DNA of 64,000 nucleotides from Paenibacillus sp. CAA11 (GTDB lineage: Bacteria; Bacillota; Bacilli; Paenibacillales; Paenibacillaceae). Both the position numbers and the translations under genes were made by a program. The notes beneath the pieces are model-generated. The model saw nothing but the letters and a program-made list of their open reading frames with translations. It searched no databases and was not told the origin of the DNA. Within the stretch, counting starts at the first letter, position 1; each line of letters starts with the position of its first letter. Shown here in pieces: positions 34,882 to 44,051 of this stretch. Location of the stretch: assembly GCF_003060825.1 (NCBI RefSeq), contig NZ_CP028922.1:1412501-1476500 (forward strand). The letters are read 5' to 3'.

Positions 34882-37242
34882 TTGGATCAGAAAATTTTAC
34901 GAACGATGGATTATCCTAAAATCATAGATAGTCTTATCCAATTTGCGCAGACACAGCCAGGCAAGACGCTGGCCGGTCAGCTTGCTCCTGTTGCCGATCT
35001 GGAAGATGTTAAGCGGCTTCTTCAAGCAACGGATGAGGCTTATAAAGTGGATCGGCTTAAGGGATCTCCTCCTTTTGGAGGTATTGTAGATATCGTGCCG
35101 GCGGTTAAGCGGGCCCGAATTGGAGGCACTTTAAGCCCAAGCGAGCTTTATGGGATTGCTGCAACCTTATTTGGTGGGCGCAGAATTAGTAAATATATCG
35201 AGGGTGTACATGAGGAGGATCCGGTGGAGCTGCTGTCCCGGCTTACGGAAGAACTGAGTGACCAGAAGGCCCTTGAGAATTCCATCAAACGGTGTATCGA
35301 CGAGAACGGAGAGGTTCTGGACTCGGCGAGCTCGGAACTGAGTCAAGTCCGCAGAGAATTAAGAGGCGGTGAGGCCAGAATCCGCGAGAAGCTGGAGGGC
35401 ATGATCCGTTCGAGCACGGCCTCCAAAATGCTGCAAGAGCAGCTGATTACCATTCGGAATGACCGCTTTGTTATCCCTGTAAAATCAGAATATCGTTCTT
35501 ACTTTGGCGGTATTGTTCATGACCAATCGGGTTCGGGAGCGACCCTGTTTATTGAACCCGAATCCATTGTAGCTATGAATAACAAGCTGCGTGAGACCAA
35601 GCTGAGAGAAGAGCGGGAGATTGAGGTTATTCTGCAGAAGCTGACGGCACTTGTAGGAGAACAGGCAGAACTGCTGCTGTTTGATGCGGATGTCCTTGCA
35701 CAGCTGGATTTTATTTTTGCAAAAGGGCGGCTGGCCCACGTCATGAAAGCGACTTTGCCGCGTATGAATGATCGCGGATTTCTGAAGCTGAAGAAGGGGA
35801 GACATCCGTTGATTCCTATGGAGCAGGTGGTTCCGATTGATGTCGAGCTCGGGAATCAGTATACCTCTATCATTGTGACAGGGCCGAATACCGGGGGGAA
35901 GACAGTCTCGCTCAAGACGATCGGGCTGCTGAGCCTTATGGCAATGTCCGGGTTATTCGTCCCCGCAGAGGATGGGAGCCAGCTATGCGTATTTGACGCA
36001 ATCTATGCGGATATTGGGGATGAGCAAAGTATCGAGCAGAACCTCAGTACCTTTTCCAGCCATATGACCAATATTATCTCTATTCTGAAGCAGATGTCAC
36101 CTAAGAGCCTTGTGCTTCTGGATGAGCTTGGAGCGGGAACTGATCCTGCTGAAGGCTCTGCTTTGGCTATTGCCATTTTGGAGCACATTCATGCCTTGGG
36201 CTGCCGCATGGTCGCAACCACCCATTACAGTGAGTTGAAGGCCTATGCCTATGAGCGCAAAGGTGTTATTAATGCGAGTATGGAGTTTGATGTGAATACG
36301 CTTAGCCCGACTTATCGTCTGCTAATCGGGGTGCCGGGACGAAGCAACGCCTTTGCTATAGCGGAGCGTCTAGGTCTGTCCGCTGATATCCTAGAGTTTG
36401 CACGCGGGGAAGTGAAGGAAGAGGACTTACGCGTTGAGAATATGATTGCATCCCTGGAAGAGAATCGACTTGGAGCAGAGCAGGAGCGTGAATCGGCCGA
36501 GAAGCTGCGTCGTGAAATGGAGGAGCTGCGCAAGCGCCATGAACAAGAGCTGGAGAAGCTGGAGCAGCAGCGGGATAAGCGCTTGGAGAAGGCTGAGGAC
36601 GAGGCGCGGCAAATTATCGAGAAGGCCAGACAAGAATCCGAGAAGATCATTGAGGATTTGAGAAGGCTAGCTCAAGAGGAAGGAGCCGCAGTCAAACAGC
36701 ATAAGCTGATTGAAGCTCGCAAAGCGCTGGAAGAGGCTGAGCCTAAACAGCGCAAGAAAGCACCTGCTGTACGCAAGGCGCTGAAAGAGAAGGCTATTGA
36801 ACCAGGGGACGAAGTATCTGTTTACAGCCTGAATCAGAAGGGGCATGTCGTGGAAATTGCCGGCAAGGAGGCGGTTGTTCAGCTAGGGATCATGAAGATG
36901 AAGGTTTCGATGGATGATTTAGAGCTGATTAAGCAGCAGCCGGCTGCCAAACCGGCCCAGCGTTCGGTTACTAATTTAAAGCGTACACGCGATGATTCCA
37001 TCCGCAGTGAGCTTGACCTCAGAGGCTCTAACTTGGAAGAAGCGTTGATCGAAGTGGACCGCTTCCTGGATGAAGCCTTCTTGGGCAATCTGGGCCAGGT
37101 TTATATCATTCACGGCAAAGGTACAGGAGTGCTGCGAACAGGGATTCAGGACTATTTGCGCAGACATAAGCATGTGAAGAGCTACCGTCTAGGCAACTAT
37201 GGGGAAGGCGGTGCCGGGGTAACGGTCGCTGAGCTGAAATAA
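34882..37242 (+). CDS. mutS2: MutS2 ATPase/Smr endonuclease-like protein
   Basis: 786 residues. Core and clamp helices, then the MutS ATPase with Walker A GPNTGGKTVSLKT (about residues 333-345) and Walker B LVLLDELGAGTDPAEGSA. A long charged coiled coil follows (about 520-640), and a C-terminal Smr domain (LDLRGSNLEEAL, IHGKGTGVLR). It lacks the mismatch-recognition domain of MutS. Family roles: limiting recombination and, in Bacillus, splitting collided ribosomes. TTG start 12 bases after AAAGAGGAG. It precedes a DUF350 gene, as in Bacillus. Confidence 0.95.
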   Translation: MDQKILRTMDYPKIIDSLIQFAQTQPGKTLAGQLAPVADLEDVKRLLQATDEAYKVDRLKGSPPFGGIVDIVPAVKRARIGGTLSPSELYGIAATLFGGRRISKYIEGVHEEDPVELLSRLTEELSDQKALENSIKRCIDENGEVLDSASSELSQVRRELRGGEARIREKLEGMIRSSTASKMLQEQLITIRNDRFVIPVKSEYRSYFGGIVHDQSGSGATLFIEPESIVAMNNKLRETKLREEREIEVILQKLTALVGEQAELLLFDADVLAQLDFIFAKGRLAHVMKATLPRMNDRGFLKLKKGRHPLIPMEQVVPIDVELGNQYTSIIVTGPNTGGKTVSLKTIGLLSLMAMSGLFVPAEDGSQLCVFDAIYADIGDEQSIEQNLSTFSSHMTNIISILKQMSPKSLVLLDELGAGTDPAEGSALAIAILEHIHALGCRMVATTHYSELKAYAYERKGVINASMEFDVNTLSPTYRLLIGVPGRSNAFAIAERLGLSADILEFARGEVKEEDLRVENMIASLEENRLGAEQERESAEKLRREMEELRKRHEQELEKLEQQRDKRLEKAEDEARQIIEKARQESEKIIEDLRRLAQEEGAAVKQHKLIEARKALEEAEPKQRKKAPAVRKALKEKAIEPGDEVSVYSLNQKGHVVEIAGKEAVVQLGIMKMKVSMDDLELIKQQPAAKPAQRSVTNLKRTRDDSIRSELDLRGSNLEEALIEVDRFLDEAFLGNLGQVYIIHGKGTGVLRTGIQDYLRRHKHVKSYRLGNYGEGGAGVTVAELK

Positions 37243-37264
37243 TGAATTGGGAGGGAAGGGAGAT

Positions 37265-37684
37265 TTGAAACCCGTGGATCTGCTGCTGGAACATCCGCTA
37301 GGTATGATCATCGGCATGTTCTCGGTTGCGATTTTGGAGTTAATTGTCTTTCTCTTCTTTTTTGAACTGCTTACATCTTATCGCTGCTGGGAAGAGATCA
37401 AGAAAGGTAATATTGCGGCAGCCTTAGCCACAGGCGGCAAAATTTTTGGAATATGCAATATTATGCGCTCAGCTGCAGCAGGTGCAACGATCTATGAATT
37501 TATGATCATTTCTGCGATTGGTGTGGGCCTGTTGTTCGGTGCATATCTGTTGTTTGAATTTTTGACTCCGGTCTTCCGGATTGATCGGGAGATTGGCATG
37601 GGCAATCGGGCGGTAGGCATTATCTCACTGGCAGTTTCTGTATCCGTGTCATTCGTGATTGCCGCCTGTATTGCCTTATTCTAA
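37265..37684 (+). CDS. DUF350 membrane protein
   Basis: 139 residues with four membrane helices, typical of the DUF350 (YjfL/YshE) family. Charged residues near helix ends (FELLTSYRCWEEIKKGNIAAAL) are conserved in type. Function unknown. TTG 37265 lies 8 bases after GGGAGGG; GTG 37274 after AAGGGAGA is an alternative. It follows mutS2 by 22 bases and probably shares its transcript. Confidence 0.8.
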   Translation: MKPVDLLLEHPLGMIIGMFSVAILELIVFLFFFELLTSYRCWEEIKKGNIAAALATGGKIFGICNIMRSAAAGATIYEFMIISAIGVGLLFGAYLLFEFLTPVFRIDREIGMGNRAVGIISLAVSVSVSFVIAACIALF

Positions 37685-37706
37685 GCTAAAGAGGGTTGAT
37701 TAGATC

Positions 37707-38252
37707 ATGGAGAATACGATTTGTCCTTGGTGCCAAACCGAAATTGTGTGGGATGAAGAAATCGGTCCTGAAGAGGAATGCCCGCATTGTAATAATGAAT
37801 TAAAAGGATATCGTACCATCAGTGTAACGATTGATTCCGAGGAGGAGGCTGAAGAGGAAGCAAGAGAAGAGGAAGCTTATTCATCATCTTCCTACTGGGA
37901 TGAGGATGACGCTACAAATCTCAAAGTTGCCGGAGCTCTGGAGGCTTATCTTCCGGAGGGTACGGATTTGCTTGCCTATGAGTCAGCTGTTGAGAAAATT
38001 ATGGATGCTCAGGATCAAGTTCCAGAGTGTCCGCACTGCCGGGAGTACATGTTGTTCACAGGAACTCAATCCGTTCAGGAACAGGGATTCAAGAGTGTAA
38101 TTCCCGGTGGATTTAAGCTCCCGCTGTTGGATGCGCCCTTCAAGATGAATGTGTATGTCTGCTCATCCTGTTTTCATGTCAGCAGCTTCTTGTCCGAGGA
38201 TGACCGTCTGCGCTTAGTTCACCGGGCACAACAGCTTCACGAGCGGTCCTAA
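37707..38252 (+). CDS. Double zinc-ribbon protein
   Basis: 181 residues, no known family recognised. An N-terminal zinc ribbon (CPWC near residue 6, CPHC near 27) is followed by an acidic, Glu-rich linker (about 45-70), a helical part, then a second ribbon (CPHC near 109, CSSC near 150). Four CxxC pairs could bind two zinc ions. AGAGGGTTGATTAG precedes the ATG. It is likely the last gene of the mutS2-DUF350 group, before the terminator at 38261. Confidence 0.72.
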   Translation: MENTICPWCQTEIVWDEEIGPEEECPHCNNELKGYRTISVTIDSEEEAEEEAREEEAYSSSSYWDEDDATNLKVAGALEAYLPEGTDLLAYESAVEKIMDAQDQVPECPHCREYMLFTGTQSVQEQGFKSVIPGGFKLPLLDAPFKMNVYVCSSCFHVSSFLSEDDRLRLVHRAQQLHERS

Positions 38253-38260
38253 TCATGATT

Positions 38261-38319
38261 CCCCTTCAAGTGGGACATTCTAATTCAGAGATGTCGCAAC
38301 TTGGAGGGGGCTTTTTTTT
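38261..38319 (+). terminator. Terminator-like hairpin containing the MFS ribosome-binding site
   Basis: CCCCTTCAAGT, then GGGACAT, pairs with ATGTCGCAACTTGGAGGGG with one bulge and one mismatch; T8 follows. The 3' arm carries GGAGGGGG, the likely ribosome-binding site of the next gene, whose TTG start is made from the end of the T-run. Confidence 0.7.
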
Positions 38320-39544
38320 GGCTAGAAAGGCTGTTTTGAATCATCAATCCATCCTGCTGCTGATCGTTAACGGGCTTTTTGTGCTTGCCGGAGCCTTGTC
38401 GGGAACCTTTTTAAATGTTTATTTGTGGCGGACACGGCCGGACTTTGCCATGATCGGATGGTTTACCTTCAGTCAGCAGCTTGCTTTAGGATTAACCTTT
38501 TGGCTGGCCGGTAAATGGGTGAAGGAAAAGGACAAGATGATCTTCCTCAGACTCGGTATTTTGGTATCAGGGGTGTTCTATTTGCTTGTGCTGTGGGCTG
38601 GACCGGCAACAGTTCATTTAATTTGGCCGCTCGGGCTACTGTTTGGGATTGGTTCGGGACTGTTCTGGCTTGCCTTTAATGTGGTTTATTTCGAGGTGAC
38701 GGATGTTGGCACGCGGGACTTGTTCAACGGCTGGGTAGGTATTCTTGGTTCGGTCATTGGCTTGTTTGGACCTTGGGCCTCAGGATGGATCTTATCCAGT
38801 ATGAAGGATGTGCACGGGTATAGGGTAATCTTTATAGCTTCTTTAGTGATCTATACGTTAGGTGTACTGCTTAGTCTTAAACTGAAGAAGCGCAAACGTG
38901 AAGGCTCCTACGACTGGAAGCTGCCGCTGACCTTGTTCCGCAGAGGCAATCCGTGGAGGCAGGCGGGTACAGCCTCTATGGCTCATGGAATTCGGGAAGG
39001 TGTTTTCTCTTTTCTTCTGAATCTGCTCGTATTTATAAGCACCTCTAAGGAGTGGAGATTGGGGCAATTCTCCTTTGCTGTTTCCTTCGTATCCCTCATC
39101 ACCTTTTGGCTGGCCGGAAAATTTTTCAAACAGAAATACAGATATTATGGGATGTTGATTGGGGCGATCTGCCTCCTGCTGACAGGTATACCTCTGCTAT
39201 GGAAGGTGAATTACGGAACATTGCTTACGCTTGGGATCGGTTCGGCATTTTTTATGCCGCTTTATCTGCTGCCGATGATCTCTTCCGTATTTGATTTGAT
39301 CGGTAAGAGCGATGAGGATGTGGAGAACCGTGTTGAACTGGTCGTTGTGAGGGAGCTGAGTATGATGGTCGGAAGGCTGCTCGGCACGCTGCTGTTTATT
39401 CTGTGCTTAGGCTTCCGTCCTCAAATGCAGGCGCTCACTTGGTTGATGTTCCTTGTAGGGGCATCACCGCTGCTTAGTTGGCTGTTTTTACGCAAGCTGC
39501 TTCGAAAGTTCAAGAGCCCCGCTATGCCCCAGAGAACTTCATAA
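38318..39544 (+). CDS. MFS transporter
   Basis: 408-residue, 12-helix major facilitator. Two six-helix halves are separated by a basic loop (LKLKKRKREGSYDWK, near residue 190). The substrate is unknown; no drug-efflux or sugar motif stands out. I chose TTG 38318 because GGAGGGGG lies 7 bases upstream and the protein then starts MARKAVLNHQ just before the first helix. An upstream ATG (38255) would be translated through a terminator-like hairpin. If the hairpin forms, both transcription and initiation would be reduced. Confidence 0.82.
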   Translation: MARKAVLNHQSILLLIVNGLFVLAGALSGTFLNVYLWRTRPDFAMIGWFTFSQQLALGLTFWLAGKWVKEKDKMIFLRLGILVSGVFYLLVLWAGPATVHLIWPLGLLFGIGSGLFWLAFNVVYFEVTDVGTRDLFNGWVGILGSVIGLFGPWASGWILSSMKDVHGYRVIFIASLVIYTLGVLLSLKLKKRKREGSYDWKLPLTLFRRGNPWRQAGTASMAHGIREGVFSFLLNLLVFISTSKEWRLGQFSFAVSFVSLITFWLAGKFFKQKYRYYGMLIGAICLLLTGIPLLWKVNYGTLLTLGIGSAFFMPLYLLPMISSVFDLIGKSDEDVENRVELVVVRELSMMVGRLLGTLLFILCLGFRPQMQALTWLMFLVGASPLLSWLFLRKLLRKFKSPAMPQRTS

Positions 39545-39572
39545 GCATAACCCGTGTATAAGGACACGAAGT

Positions 39573-39602
39573 AAGCCCTGCCGCTATCAAAGCAGAGGGC
39601 TT
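39573..39602. terminator. Terminator between MFS and FAD oxidoreductase genes
   Basis: AAGCCCTGC pairs imperfectly with GCAGAGGGCTT between convergent genes. Confidence 0.65.
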
Positions 39603-39624
39603 ATTGTCATATAAAGGCAATAAA

Positions 39625-40857
39625 TTATGGGGATGGCTTGGAGGAACGCTGCAGGGAGAACAGTTCCAGATGAGGGTGTGGGTATCCCAAGATATCTTGT
39701 GTAATGCGTTCTGCTGCAATCATACTATATACAACCCCACTTCCTCCGTAGCCCTCGATAAAAAACACATGAGAAAACTTGGGATGCGCTCCGAATAGAG
39801 GCAATCCGTCATGGGTCTGTCCGAACACAGCTCCCCAAGCATAATCTGCCTGTACCTGCCCAGCTCCGGGAAACAGCTCGTTAAGCTCCTGAAGCAGCTT
39901 CTTGCTCTGATGCAGATGCCTCTGAGGGGACAACCCATTCCCACGCAGAGGCTCGTCAAATCCGCCGACAAGGACCCGGTTATCAGGAGTGGTGCGCAGA
40001 TACAAATAAGGTCTTCGGGTTTCCCAAATTAGGCAGCGCTCATGCCAGCTCTCGAGAAACTTCACCGGTTCTGTTGCAATGGCGTAGGACTGGGTAAGAT
40101 AGACCCCGCGATCTTTTTTGAATTGTTGAGTCTCATAGCCTGTGGCCATGATGACCTTTCGTGCTCGAATTCCAAGCTGACCGCTCTGGCACAGTACACC
40201 ATCATCCATAAACCGCATTCCGGTAACCGGCGTGTGCTCATAAACTCTTGCTCCGCGCTTCACCGATTCCTGCAGGAGGGCATGGGTAAAGCGGAACGGA
40301 TTCAGCTCCGCATCGCCTGAAGTGTAAATTGCCCCGGGCTTGGTAAAGGGAAATTTGCTAGCGATATCCGTCTGGCTCAGCCACTCAGCAGGGAAGCCGT
40401 GGCGCTGCAGCGTCATGAATTCTTCCCGAAGCATCTGTAAGTCCTCTGCCGTGCTTGCAAAATATAGGCTGCTGCGGGGGATGAAATCAGGCTCCTGCTC
40501 AAGATGGGGCTTAAGGCTTGCAGAGATTTCACGCAGCCGAGCGACCGCTTCTATGCTGGCACGATAAACTTCCACTGCGGAGGATTCTCCGAAGGTATGA
40601 ATCATGGAGGTTAAGGTCTTATCGCTGGAATACTGGATAAGCCCGGTGTTTACCATGGAGCTTCCCCCGCCAACGCTTCCTTTCTCCAATATTGCTGGCT
40701 TTATTCCTTGTAATGTTAGCAAATAAGCACAAATAGCTCCGCTCATTCCGCCTCCAACAATCAAGATGTCACATTCAAGCGGGCTTGCCAAAGAGGGATA
40801 TTGGGGCGTGCTGGGCAGTGTATGCTGCCAATAATAAGTGCCTTGGTGAAGATCCAT
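39625..40857 (-). CDS. FAD-dependent oxidoreductase (DAO family)
   Basis: 410 residues. FAD-binding start DILIVGGGMSGAICAYLL (GxGxxG) at about residues 30-47, then LEKGSVGGGSSMVNTGLIQY, and near the C-terminus FFIEGYGGSGVVYSMIAA, the second FAD contact typical of D-amino-acid-oxidase/glycine-oxidase type enzymes. It probably oxidises an amine or amino acid. The substrate cannot be set. It lacks the C-terminal Rieske domain seen in some relatives. Monocistronic. Confidence 0.85.
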   Translation of the reverse strand: MDLHQGTYYWQHTLPSTPQYPSLASPLECDILIVGGGMSGAICAYLLTLQGIKPAILEKGSVGGGSSMVNTGLIQYSSDKTLTSMIHTFGESSAVEVYRASIEAVARLREISASLKPHLEQEPDFIPRSSLYFASTAEDLQMLREEFMTLQRHGFPAEWLSQTDIASKFPFTKPGAIYTSGDAELNPFRFTHALLQESVKRGARVYEHTPVTGMRFMDDGVLCQSGQLGIRARKVIMATGYETQQFKKDRGVYLTQSYAIATEPVKFLESWHERCLIWETRRPYLYLRTTPDNRVLVGGFDEPLRGNGLSPQRHLHQSKKLLQELNELFPGAGQVQADYAWGAVFGQTHDGLPLFGAHPKFSHVFFIEGYGGSGVVYSMIAAERITQDILGYPHPHLELFSLQRSSKPSP

Positions 40858-40984
40858 AAGGCTAAAGCTCTTCCTTTCCCTTAGCAGGATGTTAAAAAAA
40901 TGTGGCAGGTTATGAACATCACATAATCAAGTGCGAACAGGACATACTACGTAATGCCAATATGCAGAAAAAGGAGGAGATTTC

Positions 40985-41218
40985 ATGAACAACCACCAAA
41001 TGCAGCCTTTGTCGGTAAAGGAACTAGAATATATATCAGATTCTATCTCCAATGAAGATATGCAAATCAAGCTGTGCTCCGCTGCAGCGATATCTTCACA
41101 GACCCCCGCCATTCAACAGGCGTGTATGCAGTATGTTCGCATCCATGAACAGCATTTGCAGAGACTTGCGGATTCCATTCGTCAGCATGAAGCTTTGGCT
41201 CCGTCCCATATGCAGTAA
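40985..41218 (+). CDS. Small coat-associated-type helical protein
   Basis: 77 residues, mostly helical, with QPLSVKELEYISDSISNEDM, then QQACMQYVRIHEQHLQRL. The pattern resembles the short helical-hairpin proteins paired with CotF-like coat proteins in Paenibacillus and Bacillus. AAAAAGGAGGAGA precedes the ATG. It lies 26 bases before a CotF-like gene, likely the same transcript. A role in the spore coat is inferred. Confidence 0.68.
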   Translation: MNNHQMQPLSVKELEYISDSISNEDMQIKLCSAAAISSQTPAIQQACMQYVRIHEQHLQRLADSIRQHEALAPSHMQ

Positions 41219-41244
41219 AACTAAAATTAGGGGAGGCTCTAACA

Positions 41245-41634
41245 TTGAATAGCCCATCTGGATCATTATTGCCCGAGAAGGACTTGTTAAACACCATTCT
41301 TGCTGATCTTCGGCGAACCGTTCGGGAATACTCGACGGCTGTAACAGAATCGGCTTGTCCTGCGGTAAGACAGATGTTCACTGAATTAACCGATAGTTCG
41401 CTTCGCTTGCAGGGTGATCTCTATCAGCTGATGGCGAGCCATCAAATGTATAATGCTCCTGTAAAGGCTCCTCGCGATGAAGTGAGCAAGAGAGCACAGT
41501 CTGCAAGAAAAACTCAAGAAGATGCATATCGATTTGTACAACAGCGATTAGGTACGACGAACCCGTATATGGGGGCGGCGGTTCATCAGCAGTCAGTTCA
41601 GCATGCGCCTCATCAGGGCTCATTTTATAGCTAA
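41245..41634 (+). CDS. CotF-like spore coat protein
   Basis: 129 residues. LLPEKDLLNTILADLRRTVR, then REYSTAVTESACPAVRQMFTEL and QGDLYQLMASHQMY, matches the CotF/coat ferritin-like helical domain. The C-terminus is Gln/His/Tyr-rich (HQQSVQHAPHQGSFYS), usual for coat proteins. TTG start 8 bases after GGGGAGG. Probably expressed late in sporulation; I see no certain SigE or SigK promoter upstream of the pair. Confidence 0.82.
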   Translation: MNSPSGSLLPEKDLLNTILADLRRTVREYSTAVTESACPAVRQMFTELTDSSLRLQGDLYQLMASHQMYNAPVKAPRDEVSKRAQSARKTQEDAYRFVQQRLGTTNPYMGAAVHQQSVQHAPHQGSFYS

Positions 41635-41681
41635 CCCATTATAGGGCCTAACGAAGTCAATGAAGTCAGCCCTTTTCGAAC

Positions 41682-41724
41682 ACCGTCTATCCTTAAGCGT
41701 ACACAGAGGATGGGCGGTTTTTAT
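41682..41724 (+). terminator. Terminator after cotF-like gene
   Basis: ACCGTCTATCCT pairs with AGGATGGGCGGT (two wobbles), followed by T5. Confidence 0.8.
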
Positions 41725-41787
41725 TTGCAGAATAAATAATTTAATGTAATATAGGTATAAAACTTAAGCTGGCGCTGGAGGTGCTCT

Positions 41788-42288
41788 ATGAAAGAAGTGA
41801 GCGAACTGAAGAGAAAGGTGCTGGATCTCCTGAGAGAGGATGCCAGATATACGCCGGAGCTGCTGGCAACCATGCTGGGAGTTACTGCAGAGGAAGTAAA
41901 GAAGGCGATAGCTGAGCTTGAAGAGGACCATATCATTGTAAAGTATGCGACAGCCATTAATGAAAGCAAACTGGATGATGAGAAAGTAACCTCTCTCATT
42001 GAGGTACAAATCACACCTGAGCGCGGGCGGGGATTTGACGCGATTGCTGAGCGGGTTTACTTGTTCCCTCAGGTGAAATCCGTATATCTTATGTCCGGTG
42101 CCTATGATCTTCTTGTTGAAGTGGAAGGCCGTAATCTGAAGGAGGTAGCGAGCTTTGTTTCTGACAAATTGTCTACCTTAGAGTCGGTTCTTTCAACCAA
42201 AACGCACTTTATTCTTAAAAAATATAAACAGGACGGAGTTATCTTCGAAGATCATGAAGAGGATCACCGTCTGATGATTTCTCCGTAA
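41788..42288 (+). CDS. alaR: Lrp/AsnC family regulator (AlaR-like)
   Basis: 166 residues. N-terminal winged helix (LKRKVLDLLREDARYTPELL, then AEEVKKAIAELEEDHII) and a C-terminal RAM ligand-binding domain (VTSLIEVQI, SGAYDLLVEVEG). It senses an amino acid and controls nearby genes. The 15-base gap to a class I aminotransferase gene is the alaR-alaT arrangement of Bacillus (yugG-yugH), where it concerns alanine synthesis. The symbol is by homology and synteny. Confidence 0.82.
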   Translation: MKEVSELKRKVLDLLREDARYTPELLATMLGVTAEEVKKAIAELEEDHIIVKYATAINESKLDDEKVTSLIEVQITPERGRGFDAIAERVYLFPQVKSVYLMSGAYDLLVEVEGRNLKEVASFVSDKLSTLESVLSTKTHFILKKYKQDGVIFEDHEEDHRLMISP

Positions 42289-42303
42289 AGGAAGTAGTAG
42301 AAT

Positions 42304-43518
42304 ATGAAGTCAAATGCTGATACTGAACTGCCCCAAGAAATCAAGACATCAATGCGTTCTTATCTGGCGCCTAGAGTGCAAGAGATTCAGCCCTCGGGAA
42401 TCCGCAAGTTTTTTGACCTGGTGAGCGGAAATAAAGATATTATTACACTGGGTGTGGGCGAACCGGATTTCGTGACGCCATGGCATGTGAGAGAATCCTG
42501 TGTATATTCCCTGGAGCGGGGCTTCACCCGCTACACCTCTAATGCAGGTACCCCTGAGCTTAGAGAGGCTATTGCACAGTATTTGTACAACGCCTTTCAG
42601 GTTGCTTATGAACCTAAGGATGAGATTATCGTGACCGTAGGAGGCAGCGAGGCGATTGATCTAGCTCTGCGGGCTCTGATCGAGCCGGGAGATGAAATTC
42701 TTGTGCCAGAGCCGTGTTACATCTCCTATTCGCCAATTACGATGATCGGCGGAGGGATTCCCGTTGGAATCGAAACCTTTGCGAAGGATAATTTCAAGCT
42801 TAAGGCGGATCAGCTTGAGGCCAAAATTACGCCTAAATCCAAGGTGCTTGTTCTTAGCTATCCGAGCAATCCTACCGGTGGGATTATGACCTATGAGGAC
42901 TGGCTCCCTATTGCCGAAGTCGTTAAGAAGCATGATTTAATAGTGATCTCGGATGAAATTTACGCCGAACTTACTTATGGTCAGACCCATGTGAGCTTCG
43001 CATCCCTCCCGGGAATGAAGGATCGTACCATTCTGGTGAGCGGATTCTCCAAAGCTTTTGCGATGACCGGCTGGAGAATGGGCTACGCCTGCGGTCATCC
43101 GGATCTGATATCGGCGATGCTTAAGATTCATCAATATACCGTAATGTGTGCGCCAGCTATGGGGCAGGTTGCTGCTCTGGAGGCTCTAACCAACGGCCTG
43201 GAGGAAAAGGACCGGATGGTGGATTCCTACAACCAGCGCCGCCGTCTGGTGGTACAGGGGCTTAGAGATATTGGACTTGATTGCCATGAGCCGCAGGGCG
43301 CGTTCTATGCCTTCCCAAGTATTCAATCCACTGGGTTGACTTCTGAGGAATTTGCTCAGAGACTGCTGATGGAAGGGAAAGTTGCGGCGGTTCCCGGAGA
43401 TGTGTTCGGACTCGGAGGTGAGGGATATCTACGATGCTCCTATGCAACATCGGTAGCACAGCTTAACGAGGCAATTCATCGGATTGGCGAGTTTGTCCAT
43501 CGTCTGAAGCAAGGCTGA
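42304..43518 (+). CDS. alaT: Class I aminotransferase (AlaT-like)
   Basis: 404-residue PLP enzyme. The lysine motif is SGFSKAFAMTGWRMGY (Schiff-base Lys), with the PLP-contacting SYPSNPTGG and ISDEIYAELTY. The closest context is Bacillus AlaT (YugH), which makes alanine from pyruvate. A broader aromatic or aspartate substrate range is possible. GGAAGTAGTAGAAT precedes the ATG, giving a slightly long N-terminus. Likely co-transcribed with and controlled by the upstream Lrp-type gene. Confidence 0.85.
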   Translation: MKSNADTELPQEIKTSMRSYLAPRVQEIQPSGIRKFFDLVSGNKDIITLGVGEPDFVTPWHVRESCVYSLERGFTRYTSNAGTPELREAIAQYLYNAFQVAYEPKDEIIVTVGGSEAIDLALRALIEPGDEILVPEPCYISYSPITMIGGGIPVGIETFAKDNFKLKADQLEAKITPKSKVLVLSYPSNPTGGIMTYEDWLPIAEVVKKHDLIVISDEIYAELTYGQTHVSFASLPGMKDRTILVSGFSKAFAMTGWRMGYACGHPDLISAMLKIHQYTVMCAPAMGQVAALEALTNGLEEKDRMVDSYNQRRRLVVQGLRDIGLDCHEPQGAFYAFPSIQSTGLTSEEFAQRLLMEGKVAAVPGDVFGLGGEGYLRCSYATSVAQLNEAIHRIGEFVHRLKQG

Positions 43519-43571
43519 TCGGCCTGACTTGAATTCATCCCATTTTCTTTAACATATTTTTCTTTTTTTAA

Positions 43572-43601
43572 TTGATAATTGGATGGTGGACATGTTATAA
43601 T
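43572..43601 (+). promoter_or_regulatory. SigA promoter of spo0E-like gene
   Basis: TTGATA (43572-43577), 18-base spacer, TATAAT (43596-43601) with extended TGt. The leader to the start codon is about 130 bases and shows no clear structure. Confidence 0.7.
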
Positions 43602-43739
43602 TTGTCTTCGGAAGAGATGGAAGAGTTGGATAAGAGATTAGGGTGAGCCGCCTTAATGCTTTTTTATTCATCTTAAGAATAACTGTCCCGTTCAGGTTAT
43701 GATCGGTAGACCGTTTTACTTGCCAAGGAGGGATCACCC

Positions 43740-44006
43740 GTGAGTTGTGAGGAATATAATTTGCCTTTTTATTTCGGAGGATTTGTTGCCGAAGACCGTG
43801 AGGATTGGTCGTCGACTCAACATTATGCAGCCGCGGATGGAGCTCACAGTCTTTCCTTGGAAGACGAAATTCGTCTGTTACGGACGAAGATGGAACAAAT
43901 GTTTGTGAAGGAGAAGTCCTTCACTTCAGATATTGTAATTGAGATTAGTACTTTGCTGGATTTGAAGATTAATGAATACATGAAGAGAAAGCAGAGGCAG
44001 CTCTAA
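43740..44006 (+). CDS. Spo0E-like aspartyl-phosphate phosphatase
   Basis: 88 residues, GTG start after AAGGAGGGATCACCC. The C-terminal half is the Spo0E helical hairpin: LEDEIRLLRTKMEQMF, loop, then VIEISTLLDLKINEYMK, where ISxxLDxxIxxY corresponds to the Spo0E SQELD signature region (here STLLD). Spo0E proteins remove phosphate from Spo0A~P and delay sporulation. The N-terminal 38 residues (PFYFGGFVAEDRED) are not part of the usual domain. With the signature altered, activity is uncertain. Confidence 0.75.
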   Translation: MSCEEYNLPFYFGGFVAEDREDWSSTQHYAAADGAHSLSLEDEIRLLRTKMEQMFVKEKSFTSDIVIEISTLLDLKINEYMKRKQRQL

Positions 44007-44020
44007 GAAGTTTGTCCTTC

Positions 44021-44051
44021 GGAAGATTCCCATGGGGAGTCTTCTTTTTTG
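44021..44051 (+). terminator. Terminator after spo0E-like gene
   Basis: GAAGATTCCC, ATG loop, GGGAGTCTTC (one wobble), then T6. Confidence 0.85.
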
